DNA of 64,000 nucleotides from Annulohypoxylon bovei var. microspora. Its lineage: Eukaryota; Ascomycota; Sordariomycetes; Xylariales; Hypoxylaceae. Shown piece by piece: positions 11,860 through 22,930 of the stretch. The position numbers and the translations under genes were made by a program. Where the stretch lies: contig MU405297.1 in NCBI GenBank assembly GCA_022836615.1, positions 1 through 64,000 of the forward strand, written 5' to 3'. Every line of letters starts with the position of its first letter. Position 1 is the stretch's first letter. The notes beneath the pieces are model-generated. The model was not told where the DNA came from. It worked only from the letters and a program-made list of their open reading frames with translations, and searched no databases.

Positions 11860-13563
11860 ATGATCAGCTCGAAAGAAGATGAACAGCCGCCGACTAAGCG
11901 GTCCAAGGCAAAAGTCATCAGACCTCTTGGCTACTTGTAAGTCTAAATACTACCTACTGTTTAGTATGGGTCGAGCGTAACACTTACACATGCTAGGGAA
12001 CGGCTCGAAGCAGCCATGCATTCGCTGAGCTTCTACTACAGCTCCATGGTTACATGTCGGTACGCGATCCCCGCGGCTCTCTCTACGGGGCTAGACCAGG
12101 ACCCGGCGTTACAAGCAAAGCTAGAGCGGAAGGTTCAATCGGCCGTCGCCAGGATCGTCTTAGACCACCCGTTCCTGCGGGTCGGGCTCCGCGGCGAGCA
12201 CGCCCGCAAGCCGGCGTTCGTCGAGCTCGAGGCCGTCGACTTCCGCCGCCACATCGCGTGGCGGCGCTTCAACGCGACGGCGGACTACGAGGCCGAGCTG
12301 CTAGCGCTGATCCAAAGCCAGCTCGACATCAAGGTGCCGCAGGTAGAAGACGCGCCGTCGTGGCGGATCCTCGTGCTACGTGTCGAAGGCGAGCCGGTGA
12401 TGGACGTCATGTTCGAGTGGGGGCATGCGCACCTCGATGGGATGAGCGCCAAGATGTTCCACGAGAACTTGCTTCTGCATCTGAACAGCGACTCGGCGTT
12501 AGAAGTGCCTCTTAAGGACCACGTTCTTGTGATCCCGCCTTCTAGGCATAGGGACCTTCAACCCTCGCTCCACGCACTGACCAAGTTCCCCGTCACGCCG
12601 GGCTACGCGCTGTCGACGCTGTGGGTGGAGCTCAAGCCGCCGGGCATAGCGGCCGTTTCGAAGTCTGATCTACATGCCACATGGGCCCCGATCCTGTTGA
12701 AGCCGTATGTGACGCAGTATCGGCATTTTGGAATCGATAATAGAACGCTACAGAACGTTCTGGCTGCCTGCCGAAAGCATAACACAACGCTGACAGGCCT
12801 CATACAAGCCATGACGCACGTGAGCCTAGCGACGCGGTTGTCGGTCGCGGAGGCGCGCGGGTTTCTTGGATGTACGATCGTGAACCTACGGCCGCTCATG
12901 TGCGCGCCGGAGGCTAAGACGAAGATTTTTAAGGCGTCAGGGATAAATCCAAAGGATATTATGGGGAACTTTATGACGATGATAGACCACGAATTCGACG
13001 CTACGTGGGTTACTCAGATCAGAGCAGCGAGCATCTCTCAAGATGAGCGGTTAGGAAAAGACGAAAAAGAGAGTACGAGAAAAGAGGAAGATAAGGCCGA
13101 AAGGCGCATCACAGCCCTTGAACCCCTCGTCTGGAAAGCGGCGGAGATAGCCCGGGCTGTCATACAGAAAAGACTAGATGACGGGACCAAGAATGATCTG
13201 ATGGGTTTGATGAAGTTCATCCCTGACTTCCGCATCCTACTCAAGGACTGGATGAAGAAGCCCAGGCCCCACTCCGTTGCCGTGACGAATCTGGGAGTCA
13301 TCGACGGCACTCCCCACGATAAGACTTCCGGTGACATTGATACTGACATTAAAGTAGGCGAAAAGTGGGCTCTTGAGCGAGCGATATTCTCTGTTAGCCC
13401 CGAGGCCCACGGCGCGGCGCTGACGATATGCCCTATAGCGGTGAAGGGTAAGGAGCTGTACGTATCGTGCAATTGGCAGGATTGCGCTGTAGACTCGGCT
13501 ATAGGAGAGGGGGTTATGGCTGACCTGGAGTCATGGCTGCGGTTTCTCGGAGAGGAGACGTAA
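11860..13563 (+). CDS. alcohol O-acetyltransferase family protein
   Basis: Exon 1 (11860-11936) and exon 2 (11997-13563) give 547 residues in frame. The junction yields RPLGYLERLEAAMHSLSFYYSS, the N-terminal signature of the fungal AATase family (PF07247 type). Exon 1 begins with a basic KRSKAK stretch. The catalytic HxxxDG motif, HAHLDG, is at residues 169-174, followed by MSAKMFHENLL. Later segments include TLTGLIQAMTHVSLA and LGCTIVNLRPLM. No DFGWG-like motif was spotted near the C-terminus, where HSVAVTNLGVIDG occupies the related strand. Family members move an acetyl group from acetyl-CoA to an alcohol, or to a secondary-metabolite hydroxyl group. The substrate is unknown. There is no adjacent terpene, polyketide or P450 gene, so no cluster role can be argued. 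Base composition in the first 600 bases of exon 2 is markedly GC-rich compared with the flanks. Confidence 0.85.
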
Positions 13564-16540
13564 GGGCGGCGGCTCGTGTTACGGCTTGCAAGTGTTGCTA
13601 TGAAGCACGTCACTTCTTATTCTGATCTCGGCCGAATCTGTTTGACGACGCTACTGGAGTTATGTAAAAGGTGGGAATCTCTAAGAATATAATTATAATT
13701 GACCATAACCAATAGCTGAACTCCTTGTGTGTGCCGTAAATGCGGTTCCGGGCATTGGGATTGGCGCCAGTGTTATGTCTAATGTCGAGGAAATGACCAT
13801 GTCGTCCTGCCTGCGAGCCATGCTGTGTTATCGCGCCTCGAAGCGTTGGTTACCTAAACTTTGTAGACACGTGTGTCTCCTAACCTAGATAGGTTAATAT
13901 CGTGAGGTTAATATGATACTTTCAATGCCTTTATAAAATCCGTTCTCGGAAGTATTGTAAGAAATTGGAATATTATTAGACGCAATTTTCGACTCCGTTG
14001 AATATTTACCTCTACTCTTGACGTTTCTCCCCGAGCTCGTTCATGTCTGTACAAATCTGCTTCTAGGCCTTCGATACCTAGTCTATGTTCTGATTATCTA
14101 AATCTCAATCTACCCAGACTGTTTTGTTTGTTTTGATGGACGTCTTATCGTCGGCGTTGTTTTCGACCTTAACCCTAACCATATTTTGTGACGAATATTC
14201 GTAGGTTAGTTCGTTCTTTCAGGTCCCGGCATCTTCCCATTTAATATTACTGTAGATATTGATGTTTCAATTCATATTAACGAGGAGTGATTCTGTCGAG
14301 AATTTAGGAGTTGATCGTTTACGGAGACAAATAACTGGGAGTCGTCATACTCGATTGGTGCAAGTTCCACTAAGTTGGCATACAAAAATACAAGAATTTT
14401 GTCATTACAAAAATGAGGGAAATTTGATAGATCTAATAGAACTCAGCTGAGGGGAATTAATTATATATATTCGATCGTAGCAACTACCTTGATGGCCGAT
14501 GTGGAAATTAGGGGATTATTAATAATATGCTCACCTAGCTCCCTACCCACTTCCTGCTAAGGGAAATATGGAAGGTGAGCATGTAGAAAGGTAGAAGCTG
14601 CTACTACCTAAAGTTGAAGACATCGTAAAATTCCAATGGGAGATGTGTGCCTTTGTTTTGGTTTTGTCTATGTCACTTATTTATCTTTCAACTATTAGTA
14701 TATTTACTTAACCTAGAGGCGCCTATGCTCATTAACTTGTAGGCAAGCTAAATTCAGTGTTCGTCGATATTTCCTTAGAAGTAATTAGTATGAGCTCCTA
14801 AGTCGTAGATCGAGGAAAGGAGCATGATCTGAAAAAGATCCCTGGTTTGATCCTCTTGGGTAAGGGCAGTAAGAGGGAAAAACGTCAGACCTGCTGATCG
14901 TCTACCCCCATTCATCGGCACAGTATGAGGTAAGCTATACTTCTAACTCTGCCCCTATACTAGACACATACGGTCATATCCGACCCGATACACCCCTTTG
15001 CGTATCTATGCATGCATCATCCCGCAGTACGGCTCAAAAAATACACGTAAACGTTATCAAATGGCCTGATATTATATTACGTTCCGTCTCTGATCGTTTG
15101 AATCGAGGCGTGGGAATGCCGTCCACGTTTTGAATACCTACTTTTAATGTTCCTCGACATATAATTACGGGGACAATTTGTAAAGCTCCCGTTGTTTGGC
15201 GCTTCGCTCTCGAGTAGCTGCCATGGGACACCTGGCGTAGCTACCGGAAGTCCTTATGCTCGGATTTCCCTCATTTGGTTCCGATAAGACGGATGACATA
15301 CATAGGAAATCTAGGGAAAATATTGTTAACAGATACCGAGAACGTGGGAGGAATACAGCGTTAATTTGGAGATAGCACATTGTGGCCGGTGGAATCCGTC
15401 TTACGAATGCAACGTTGGTCACACAGCCTGCCTAAGGTTAAGCCCTGGAAAGTTATTGTCGATTCTAGAATTCGCAGAATGACAAAACAACAGTTCGTCA
15501 GTGGCGAGGAAGCCCCGTGGGATAGAGAGCCGTGGATAGCGAATGAAGGACAGTTGGTAGATCTGCAATGCAACCGTAGCGCATGCAGGTATCTGTCGTG
15601 CAGCCCACCTGGCTGACACGCAGTGTAGTAGGCTCATGTCCTAAACAGGGGCCTTGCACCCTGAGAAGTGGGCGCTCGAATGAAAATTAGCTCAAATGGA
15701 GCATAAGCTAAGCTCGAGGTGCTGTAGCTTATGATTGGCTCGTCGGCTTTGGGAAGCCGTCATGAATCTGATTATCTCGAGCAAAGCCGCCGCGCCGGAC
15801 GGCTGCAGGGTTTTCGAAAACGCGGGGAGGGTACTATAGGGAAAATGATATGAGAAATGATATGAGAGCACACACTTTCTCATGTAAGAGAATGTAAGAA
15901 TACTATCAAGGCAGATAGGTAAGCAGGTACTCATGATAGATCAGATATGGACCCGGCTCTTTTCTTCATCCATGATTCATCCCGCATACATACATGCTTG
16001 GTGTTGTAGTTGTCTTAGTCCCGGGTGCACCAAAGCAGTAAAGAGACCACCATTGTAAGATATCGCATAAATGAGGAGCCAGTTGGAAGATGCCCCGGCA
16101 ACTGAAGAAAGGAGTATGTCTCTCCCTGGCGTCATTTGGTGCTGAAAGGAGAGACAAAGTCATCTCTGATCGACAGGTTGACAATAACGCACAAACTTCG
16201 CAACTAATTTAGCAGTTAATAACTTGCCACCATATGACAAAAGGTCATAAGATAAGGAATACGTGGAATACGTGGAAAGGTACGTGGAATTGGATGTGTA
16301 GATGTGTAAGGCTAACTGCCTGTAGTTAGGAAGGTGAATGAACATTGAACCAACCCATTTTCGAAATTGGAAATTCTTTGAAGACGGTGCTTAAATCATC
16401 CAATAGTGCAGCTGATATGTAGGTACTTGGGTACACATACCTCAGGTACACTGTAATTCTTTTGCGCGACTTGTGCGGGTTACGTAGCACATTAAAGTGT
16501 AATTCTTGGAACCTTGGAAGTGTCAAAGTGTGGTGAGACA
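13564..16540. other. long gene-poor region
   Basis: About 3 kb with no ORF that I can support on either strand; the ORFs around 15.1-15.6 kb overlap on both strands and show no family features. A telomere-like CCTTAACCCTAACC occurs near 14167-14181. Short repeats of TACGTGGAA are seen around 16258-16290. Confidence 0.5.
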
Positions 16541-16547
16541 GGGCGAC

Positions 16548-16565
16548 ATCGCGCTGAAAAAGCGC
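16548..16565. promoter_or_regulatory. candidate metal-response element of the metallothionein gene
   Basis: The sequence GCGCT, five bases, AGCGC forms a perfect inverted repeat at 16551-16565. The overlapping ATCGCGCTGA at 16548-16557 fits the HTHNNGCTGD consensus known for yeast copper-fist activators (ACE1/AMT1). It lies about 260 bp before the metallothionein ATG. Function is inferred from position and consensus only. Confidence 0.35.
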
Positions 16566-16604
16566 AAACCCCGCACAAACAGCGCATTATCATTCGCCAC
16601 TCTG

Positions 16605-16682
16605 ATTGGTCAACAGCCACTTCTGACGCCCCGATCCGGAATACCCACTGGCCCACTTATCGATCACTTATCAACATATAAA
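16605..16682 (+). promoter_or_regulatory. core promoter elements of the metallothionein gene
   Basis: An inverted CCAAT box (ATTGG, 16605-16609) and a TATAAA box (16677-16682) precede the metallothionein ATG by about 210 and 140 bp. A clear TATA box suits a strongly inducible gene. After it comes a C/A-rich leader. The assignment rests on consensus and spacing. Confidence 0.5.
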
Positions 16683-16817
16683 GGTTCGATGTAGAACCAC
16701 TTCCTCCATCAACTTCTCAGCAACATACACTCTCCCACGATTAGATCCAAATCAAAATTCAACTACTACAATATCTACCAAGCTATTTTAGCAACAAACC
16801 AAACAACATCAATCAAG

Positions 16818-17070
16818 ATGAAGGGCGACTGCACCTGTGCTGACAACTGTAAGTTATATATACCTATCTAGGTACCCGTGATTGTCATCTGTCATTTTTT
16901 TTTCCCCCGCCATCCTTGCGAACAGCCCCTCTTAGCGCCTCAATTATATCACAAATATTGAGAATATTGCGAGATCTTATTTAAGCTTGATACATCGAAT
17001 ATGATGGCAAGATGCTGACTTATTTTCTATCATAGGCGAGTGCGGCTCCAGCTGTGCCTGTGGCAAATAA
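16818..17070 (+). CDS. metallothionein, 21 residues (MMT1-like)
   Basis: Exon 1 (16818-16848) and exon 2 (17036-17070) are split by a 187-nt intron with GTAAGT donor and CATAG acceptor, and join in frame. The product has 21 residues: it starts MKGD, carries six Cys as three Cys-x-Cys pairs (C5/C7, C11/C13, C17/C19), and ends GK. It has no aromatic residues. This matches fungal class metallothioneins, and in size and Cys number resembles Magnaporthe MMT1 (about 22 residues, six Cys). Expected role: cytosolic or cell-wall-linked binding of Cu(I) or Zn(II) and redox buffering. The upstream TATA box, CCAAT box and possible copper element support an inducible gene. It is too short for ordinary ORF calling. 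The intron splits the Cys codon at position 11. Confidence 0.85.
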
Positions 17071-20000
17071 GCGACCCTCCACCTACAAAATGAATCTGCT
17101 ACATCACGCCAGTTTTCACTTCGGTCTTTAACATCAATCATCCACCGCCACCTTTGTTCAGTACAACCTTTAGTCTTTCGGGTCATTTGAAATCGCTCGC
17201 CATGATGGGTACGCACATACGAGCATGCATCTCGGAGGATTCTTGGGGGGTTTCAATAATCTGGGGCTGTTGAGGAATAGGGGAGGAAAACCGTGACGTA
17301 GCTAATCGTTAGCCACTCCTTAGGTACCTACTATGAATTGCGATATCAAATGCTTATTGCATGGATGATTTAGTCCTCGCGTCTGTTCATAACTCATCGT
17401 GACATACTTAGGTATCTTAATACTATAGAATAGGAATATCCCTTGCCTAAATTGCCGCATCTCTCGTGGTTCCAGAAACCTCTAGGTTGGTATTTTGCTA
17501 AGCTTAGTAGTCCCTTACGTAGCGCCTAGAGTGGATTGGTGCATTCTGGGTCCAATGACATCAATTCAATGCATCTAATATCTTGCTCTCTATGCCATGT
17601 CAAGGGATACGGCTGCCGGCAGACACGATGACTGCTTACCTAGGTAGGTAAGTAGCACACGGGTATTAACTTTGATAGATATGTACCTACCTACCTACCT
17701 TGTAATAGGAAATATTTAAGCTTAACTTATCTAGTAGTTTACGTTACATACTAGCCGTCGCATGTTAGGCAAAACTCAAATCCGGTAGCCAGGGCAAAGA
17801 AATAAATGGGCCACCCAATCATCTGGTTTACCGTGGTGTCGGGACCATTTCGAAGGAAGCTGCGATTCTACAAGTAGGATATTCTTCACGAAAGTCCTTC
17901 GTCTTTTTTACCCGACAAAGCACCATGACTCAAAATTTGAATATACAGGATATCTAGGCCTAAAAAAGGCTACTTGATGATAATTGTTTTATTCAAAGCT
18001 TTCGGAATTGTAGAATTGGTATTCCACTCCTACCTACCCAGGTATTCTCGGAATGTAGCGGGTTTGTGTAACTGCCAAGACCCGACCGATCTGACTACAA
18101 CCGAGGATATCACGGCCTTTTCGGGTACCAACTTCTATGCCGAGATGTGGAGCCCAAGCAATTGTATGGCCGGACATCCATAAGCTTCAGCTTAGGGTTG
18201 CTAGATAATTAGACATTCCATCACCGTCCCTGCCCATGAATATTCCGTACACACTGCGTGGCAAGCAACAGCTTGAGGAAACCAAGAAGGTAAGTGATAG
18301 ATGCTTGAAGCTCTAGTTATGATTTACCTCGAGAGCCTTGAAGAGCAAGTTGTCCCTCTTCAGAGTAAGAATTTAGAGACGATAAGGTTAAACTAGATGA
18401 ATGTATATTATAAAGGAATCCTGTCTTATCGGGGCCCATGGACCTTCTAGTTGACCAAAGACACCGGGAAATTGTGAATAGGGGTAATTTTTCTTAAAAT
18501 CTACTCATTAGCTTGAAGTCAATATGATAGTGAAAATAATAAAAATATTAGATATATCTGCTAGATATATATCACCAGGGATCATATTTGGTAATGTGCG
18601 TAATGGAAATGGGCTTAGTGATTTTGAAGGGCACGTAGACAGTAGGTAACGAATTGTTGATATTTTTAATTTTGTTGAATATTGGAATAAAAGGATTATT
18701 GTTAATGGTAATAGACATGAATAGCAGCATTGTGATAGATCATCCTAGGCGATATTTCAAAAGGAAAGGGTGAAGATGTACTAGAATTTAGTTGTCTAGC
18801 ATATCATGACTAACAATCGTCACCGGCCTTCCTAACTTCCAACAACAACAGCGGCGTTTATTAATTTCACTACACACCACCCATTGCAAAACGCAATCTT
18901 TTCTTTGCATACCTTTTTTCTCAACGGATCATCACCAGGCAATACCCGGTAAGTTACGATCTCCCTTTTTAACTATTATCTGTCCGCATAATATTTTCCT
19001 TCTCTCGTCAACACATGCACCTCCTACCTTCATCTGGATGCTACGTTTTCCGTTCAAGTGAGGAAACATCATTTGCGCAACGGTACAGTGTTTATTACCA
19101 GGCGCATATTTCAGATGTGTAGAAGGCTGCCTAGGTACGTACCTTGGTGGATATTCAACTACAAAATTAGTCGCGTATGTTGCTGTCGACAATTTCACCC
19201 TAGCAACCAAACGATAGTACATACCTAGGCACCGCCAACTGGAAATGTCCTCCGATACACCTTTCAAATTTCCACATCCAAAATTCTTTTGCATTTCTTT
19301 TCCCCTTCTTCCATACATGCTCCATACACTCACGAGCATACATACGCCAACCAAGTTTAATCCCGAAAGTAAGGCTCACCCTGCGTACACAAGCGTGGCC
19401 GTAATACTTGTACCCTTTTAATTATTTACTGCCCTTTCTATTATCACCAAAAAGTCCCTAGCATCAGTCAATCTCCGCCGCCTCGTTCTCTTGTTTACAA
19501 AAAAAGAAACAGATTTGGTTCGTCCTTTTTTTCACCTAACCCTTCACGCCGAAACACAACCTTCTCTTTCATCTTTGCCTATTTTCACATCGTCGACCGC
19601 GTTTCTACAACTCGGCATTTTCTTTCCGTGTTATCCCCATCTCGAACGCATACTACTACTCTACCGCGTGGTAATATTTCTTCTCTTCAGAATAACGGTC
19701 TGATTTCCCGTGCTGAATCGTACCTTCTGTCTCTCCTTTTCTCTCAAAAGCCGTCACTCATTTCGAACATACCTTTATAAAACGTTATATCTCCTTGCAC
19801 AACGTTTACCCGAACTTGAAACGAAAGCATATTTAGTGAAGGTATTATCTGCTCATAGTAGGATACATATTCTACTTCCTGCACCCGATCATGAATTATT
19901 CCTATTTCGCGTCTCATTATCGCACCGACATGTATTTACTACTACCAACCGTGTTCATTTCCCTTTTACCACATACTAGGATCGTCATATTATTTCCTCC

Positions 20001-20330
20001 TAATATCTCTACTAACACATCATCATCATAGTTCTTGGTACCCGAACAACTTCGCGCGGTCTTTTAGGCTACGGTTATCGTTTGCTGTTCCTTATCCTTG
20101 GAATCGCCGATACAAGCATTCAAGTTCCCAAGGCGAGCAAGTTCTGTTCGTCAAGTTGGTGCTCTACTAACAAATATAAGGCCTAACTAGACATCAAAGC
20201 TCTAGCAATATCGTCCGTTGCCGTACTCGTTCGTTAGCAGTCTGCCTCGGCGTAGTTACAGGTATGTTGAATATCCTCGTCGTAGCTTGACAACAGACTA
20301 ACGCTAAACAGCTTGCACATTCATCGACAC
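17071..20330. other. gene-poor region and probable long leader
   Basis: No supported gene in over 3 kb. The 17.1-18.8 kb part has TACCTAGGTAGGTA words around 17638-17700 and is otherwise unremarkable. From about 18800 the plus strand becomes rich in C and T, with many short upstream ATGs, up to the membrane-protein gene at 20331. This looks like promoter plus an unusually long 5' leader. Confidence 0.45.
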
Positions 20331-22518
20331 ATGCTATCGTACTGTATCTTCGTTCTCCTTTCAGTTCCCGGAGTCTGTGCACAAGTCTTCGGTATGTATC
20401 CGAATACCTCCTATAAATGTTGTATACATTCTTACAAGCAACAGGACTTGTCACCCTGGACATCCAGACAACGGCTTCCAACCTCACATCAGCGGCCTAT
20501 AACCTAGCAAATGATTGCCTACCAGAGTACTTGAAGCCGCAATGGGTGACTTCGATCCGCGCGCTCCTCATGGTGATGGAGAACCTCGCGTGGTTCGTGA
20601 TGATCGCGTTCCTCGTGTCCCTTGCGCTCATCGTGATGACGGAGATCATCTTGATTTGGGAATCCACACTGGAAACACTTATACTGAGAGAGAGTCCACT
20701 GTACCACCACATGGATATTGTGGACATAGACGTCGACCAACAGAACTAGTCGGGTACCACTTCCCAGAGCACGAGTCAGGACCAGCTCCTCAACATGAGT
20801 TGCTAAAGAAAGCACCTGGCAAATCGTACACTCTCCTTCCTCTGTCCAACTATCCAGTTGGTCAGGTGGCAGCCAGCAACGTGGCTCCCTGTAGTTTCCG
20901 TCAGGACGAATGCCCTGGACAGGGTAACGAGAACTATGATAGCCACGAGAACTATGCGAACTATGAATACTACCGTAATCGTCCGAGTGCAGATCTGCCT
21001 CGAGCGTATTCGCCAATCTCATCGCTCCAGTTGCTCGGCATGACTGGCACCTTACCACCCGGCGAACGACACTCCGATACAATGTCATCTCGTGCTCCTT
21101 CCTTCTCGGCAGACTCATCACTTGTCTCGCCGCACTTACTCCACCCTCAGCCGGCCGGCCCAACATTCAAGAAGCGAGTCCGTGTCGCCTGCCGCAACGG
21201 CCGTGTCTGCATCGCGAGGTTCTTCTCCCTCGACCTCCCGAACAAGACTGTACAGAAGACTATCTGGGGAGCTATGGGTGTGAGCATCTTCAGCATTACG
21301 GTTAGCTCTATCGTATACAACACGAACCCATTGCATCTGGTCGAGAGAACCGCTGTGGTCATCTGGATTGGAGCGAGCGTTGGGGTCCTTGTGATCCTGC
21401 TCATTTACAACAACTCACGATACAGCAAGCTGTCCGAGTTCGGCGGCGGTCCCGGGTGCCAAGGATACTGGGTCGAGCTCGCTGAGCTTGTAGACCGTCT
21501 CCCGGCCCCCAGTCGTGTGCACCTTCACGATGACGGCGTCATTTACCGTTCCCACGCCGGAGGTAAGCTTCCGAGCTTGAGTCACAATGTCATCAGATAC
21601 GCCGACCCTAAGCAGAATGAGCCGAAGTCGCAACCGGAGTCGGAGTCAAAGTTATCGAAGGCGGTGTCAAGAACCTTGTCGAGAACTTTGTCGAAAACCT
21701 TTTCATTGTCGTTGCCGAAGTCGAAGTCGAAGCCGGAGCCGAAAGCAAAGACTACAACTGCGACTGAAAGTGGTTCCACGGACATCGTTAAACCGATCAG
21801 ATATGGCTGTGTCGTGCCTGTAACCTCAGGACCTTCCGGACCCTCGGGACCCTCAGTCGAAGAGTTGCAGCCTTCCGCGCGAAGCCCAAGCCCACAGTTT
21901 AGCGACAGTGCCATTGGCGTGGCGCGAAGCGATTCGCTGCGTCGAGAAGAAGATTTAGTGAAGGCCATGAAAGATCGCCACACTGTTCTGCAGCACCAGC
22001 GGACCCCGTTGGCAGCGACTCCCGAAGTCGACGTATTTGCCGTGGGTTCAGATTCAGACGATTCCATCGAGGTGCCAGCGCCAGCGCCAGCGCCAGCCGT
22101 GACGCAAGGACGTGGCCTGCTGCCAGATTTCCGCTTCCCCAACCCCTATCGTCCCGGCAACCGAACCGAGCCGCAATTTGGCACAGGACTGCCCCCCAGA
22201 GACACCTGGTGCAGAGAGCCGCACGGAAGCTTCGCAAATCTCCGTCAAGATGACTACGGTGACGACGACGACGCGAAGTCTTCCGCAGGCCCGTCAGGAA
22301 TGGCCAACGGCGGTGTGATACCAGCACGTTCCAGCTCGCTCGCTACGGCGCGCTTCCGAGAGCTCACACCCATCACCGAGCGATCTAGCGAGTTCCTGTC
22401 GTCTCCACGAGATATCGTCTCGTCGCCCCGTACGGTTATCCAGTCTCCTCCCGGTGAGATGCTCCCGTCTTCGCCCCCGGCAGCGCACATTCCTTCTTCG
22501 CCATCGCGCCTTTTCTAA
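20331..22518 (+). CDS. multi-pass membrane protein of unknown function
   Basis: I do not recognise a family. Exon 1 (20331-20391) encodes a signal peptide (MLSYCIFVLLSVPGVCAQ). Exon 2 starts at 20445 and encodes a luminal stretch with a Cys, then a strong transmembrane segment (WFVMIAFLVSLALIVMTEII). The main ORF to 22518 lies in another frame, so an intron must fall near 20690-20750. A frame-correct candidate is 20694-20743 (acceptor ACCAACAG), giving 694 residues, but its GTCCAC donor is weak. The second part has two more transmembrane segments (IWGAMGVSIFSITVSSIVY and VVIWIGASVGVLVILLIY), then a compact segment (YWVELAELVDRLPAPSRVHLHDDGVIY). A long Ser/Pro/Lys-rich tail follows, with Lys-Ser and Pro-Ala repeats, probably cytoplasmic and phosphorylated. 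The membrane location is well supported; the function is not. Confidence 0.75.
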
Positions 22519-22930
22519 TTATTAGTACGACTCTGGGTAACTTATTGGCTTCGGCCACATGTTTACCATGGAATTTGGAACGTGATTTGCGCCTCTCTTG
22601 TTAGGGGATTATGACCGGCTATGCGACATGATGATCGTATACGAATAGTTCACTGATACAGGATGAGATGATGAGATATGATGAGCATGTTAAAAGGAAA
22701 AAGGAAAAGGCGATTGTTGTACCAGGCATAAGCTCATATTTTTGAAGCTTCCCTTGCCATAGCAGTTATGGAAGGGCATGTCGTGGTACGTGTAGGACAA
22801 TGCTCAGATAGCAACGAATTTACCTGTTTGCTTCTAATCCTTGATGTGTCGCAAAGCCTGAGTTGAGTTATGACATGAATCCATAAAAATACCTGCTTAG
22901 GTGTATTATTGAAAGTTGGATGGCTCTAAC
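22519..22930. other. intergenic region between convergent genes
   Basis: About 400 bases holding the 3' untranslated regions of the flanking genes. There is an ATGATGAGAT repeat near 22660-22690 but no gene. Confidence 0.6.

Noticed and set aside
9475..13563. Secondary-metabolite cluster around the acetyltransferase
   Set aside because: Neighbours are a chromodomain protein, HET protein and metallothionein; no synthase, P450 or cluster regulator nearby.
13038..13613. 191-codon minus-strand ORF opposite the acetyltransferase
   Set aside because: Opposes a well-supported gene with family motifs and shows none of its own.
14160..14185. Chromosome end or telomere scar from AACCCTAACC
   Set aside because: Only about two repeat units inside ordinary sequence with genes on both sides.
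15034..15640. Cluster of short ORFs on both strands
   Set aside because: They overlap one another on both strands, have no family features and do not join through credible splice sites.
20515..20743. First part of the long 667-codon ORF as the true N-terminus of the membrane protein
   Set aside because: Its first 75 codons are Arg/Asp/His-rich and overlap a frame that encodes a signal peptide continuation and a strong TM segment; that other frame is the better coding choice there.
21582..22142. 186-codon minus-strand ORF opposite the membrane protein
   Set aside because: Shadow of the Ser/Pro/Lys repeat tail; composition is explained by the opposite strand.
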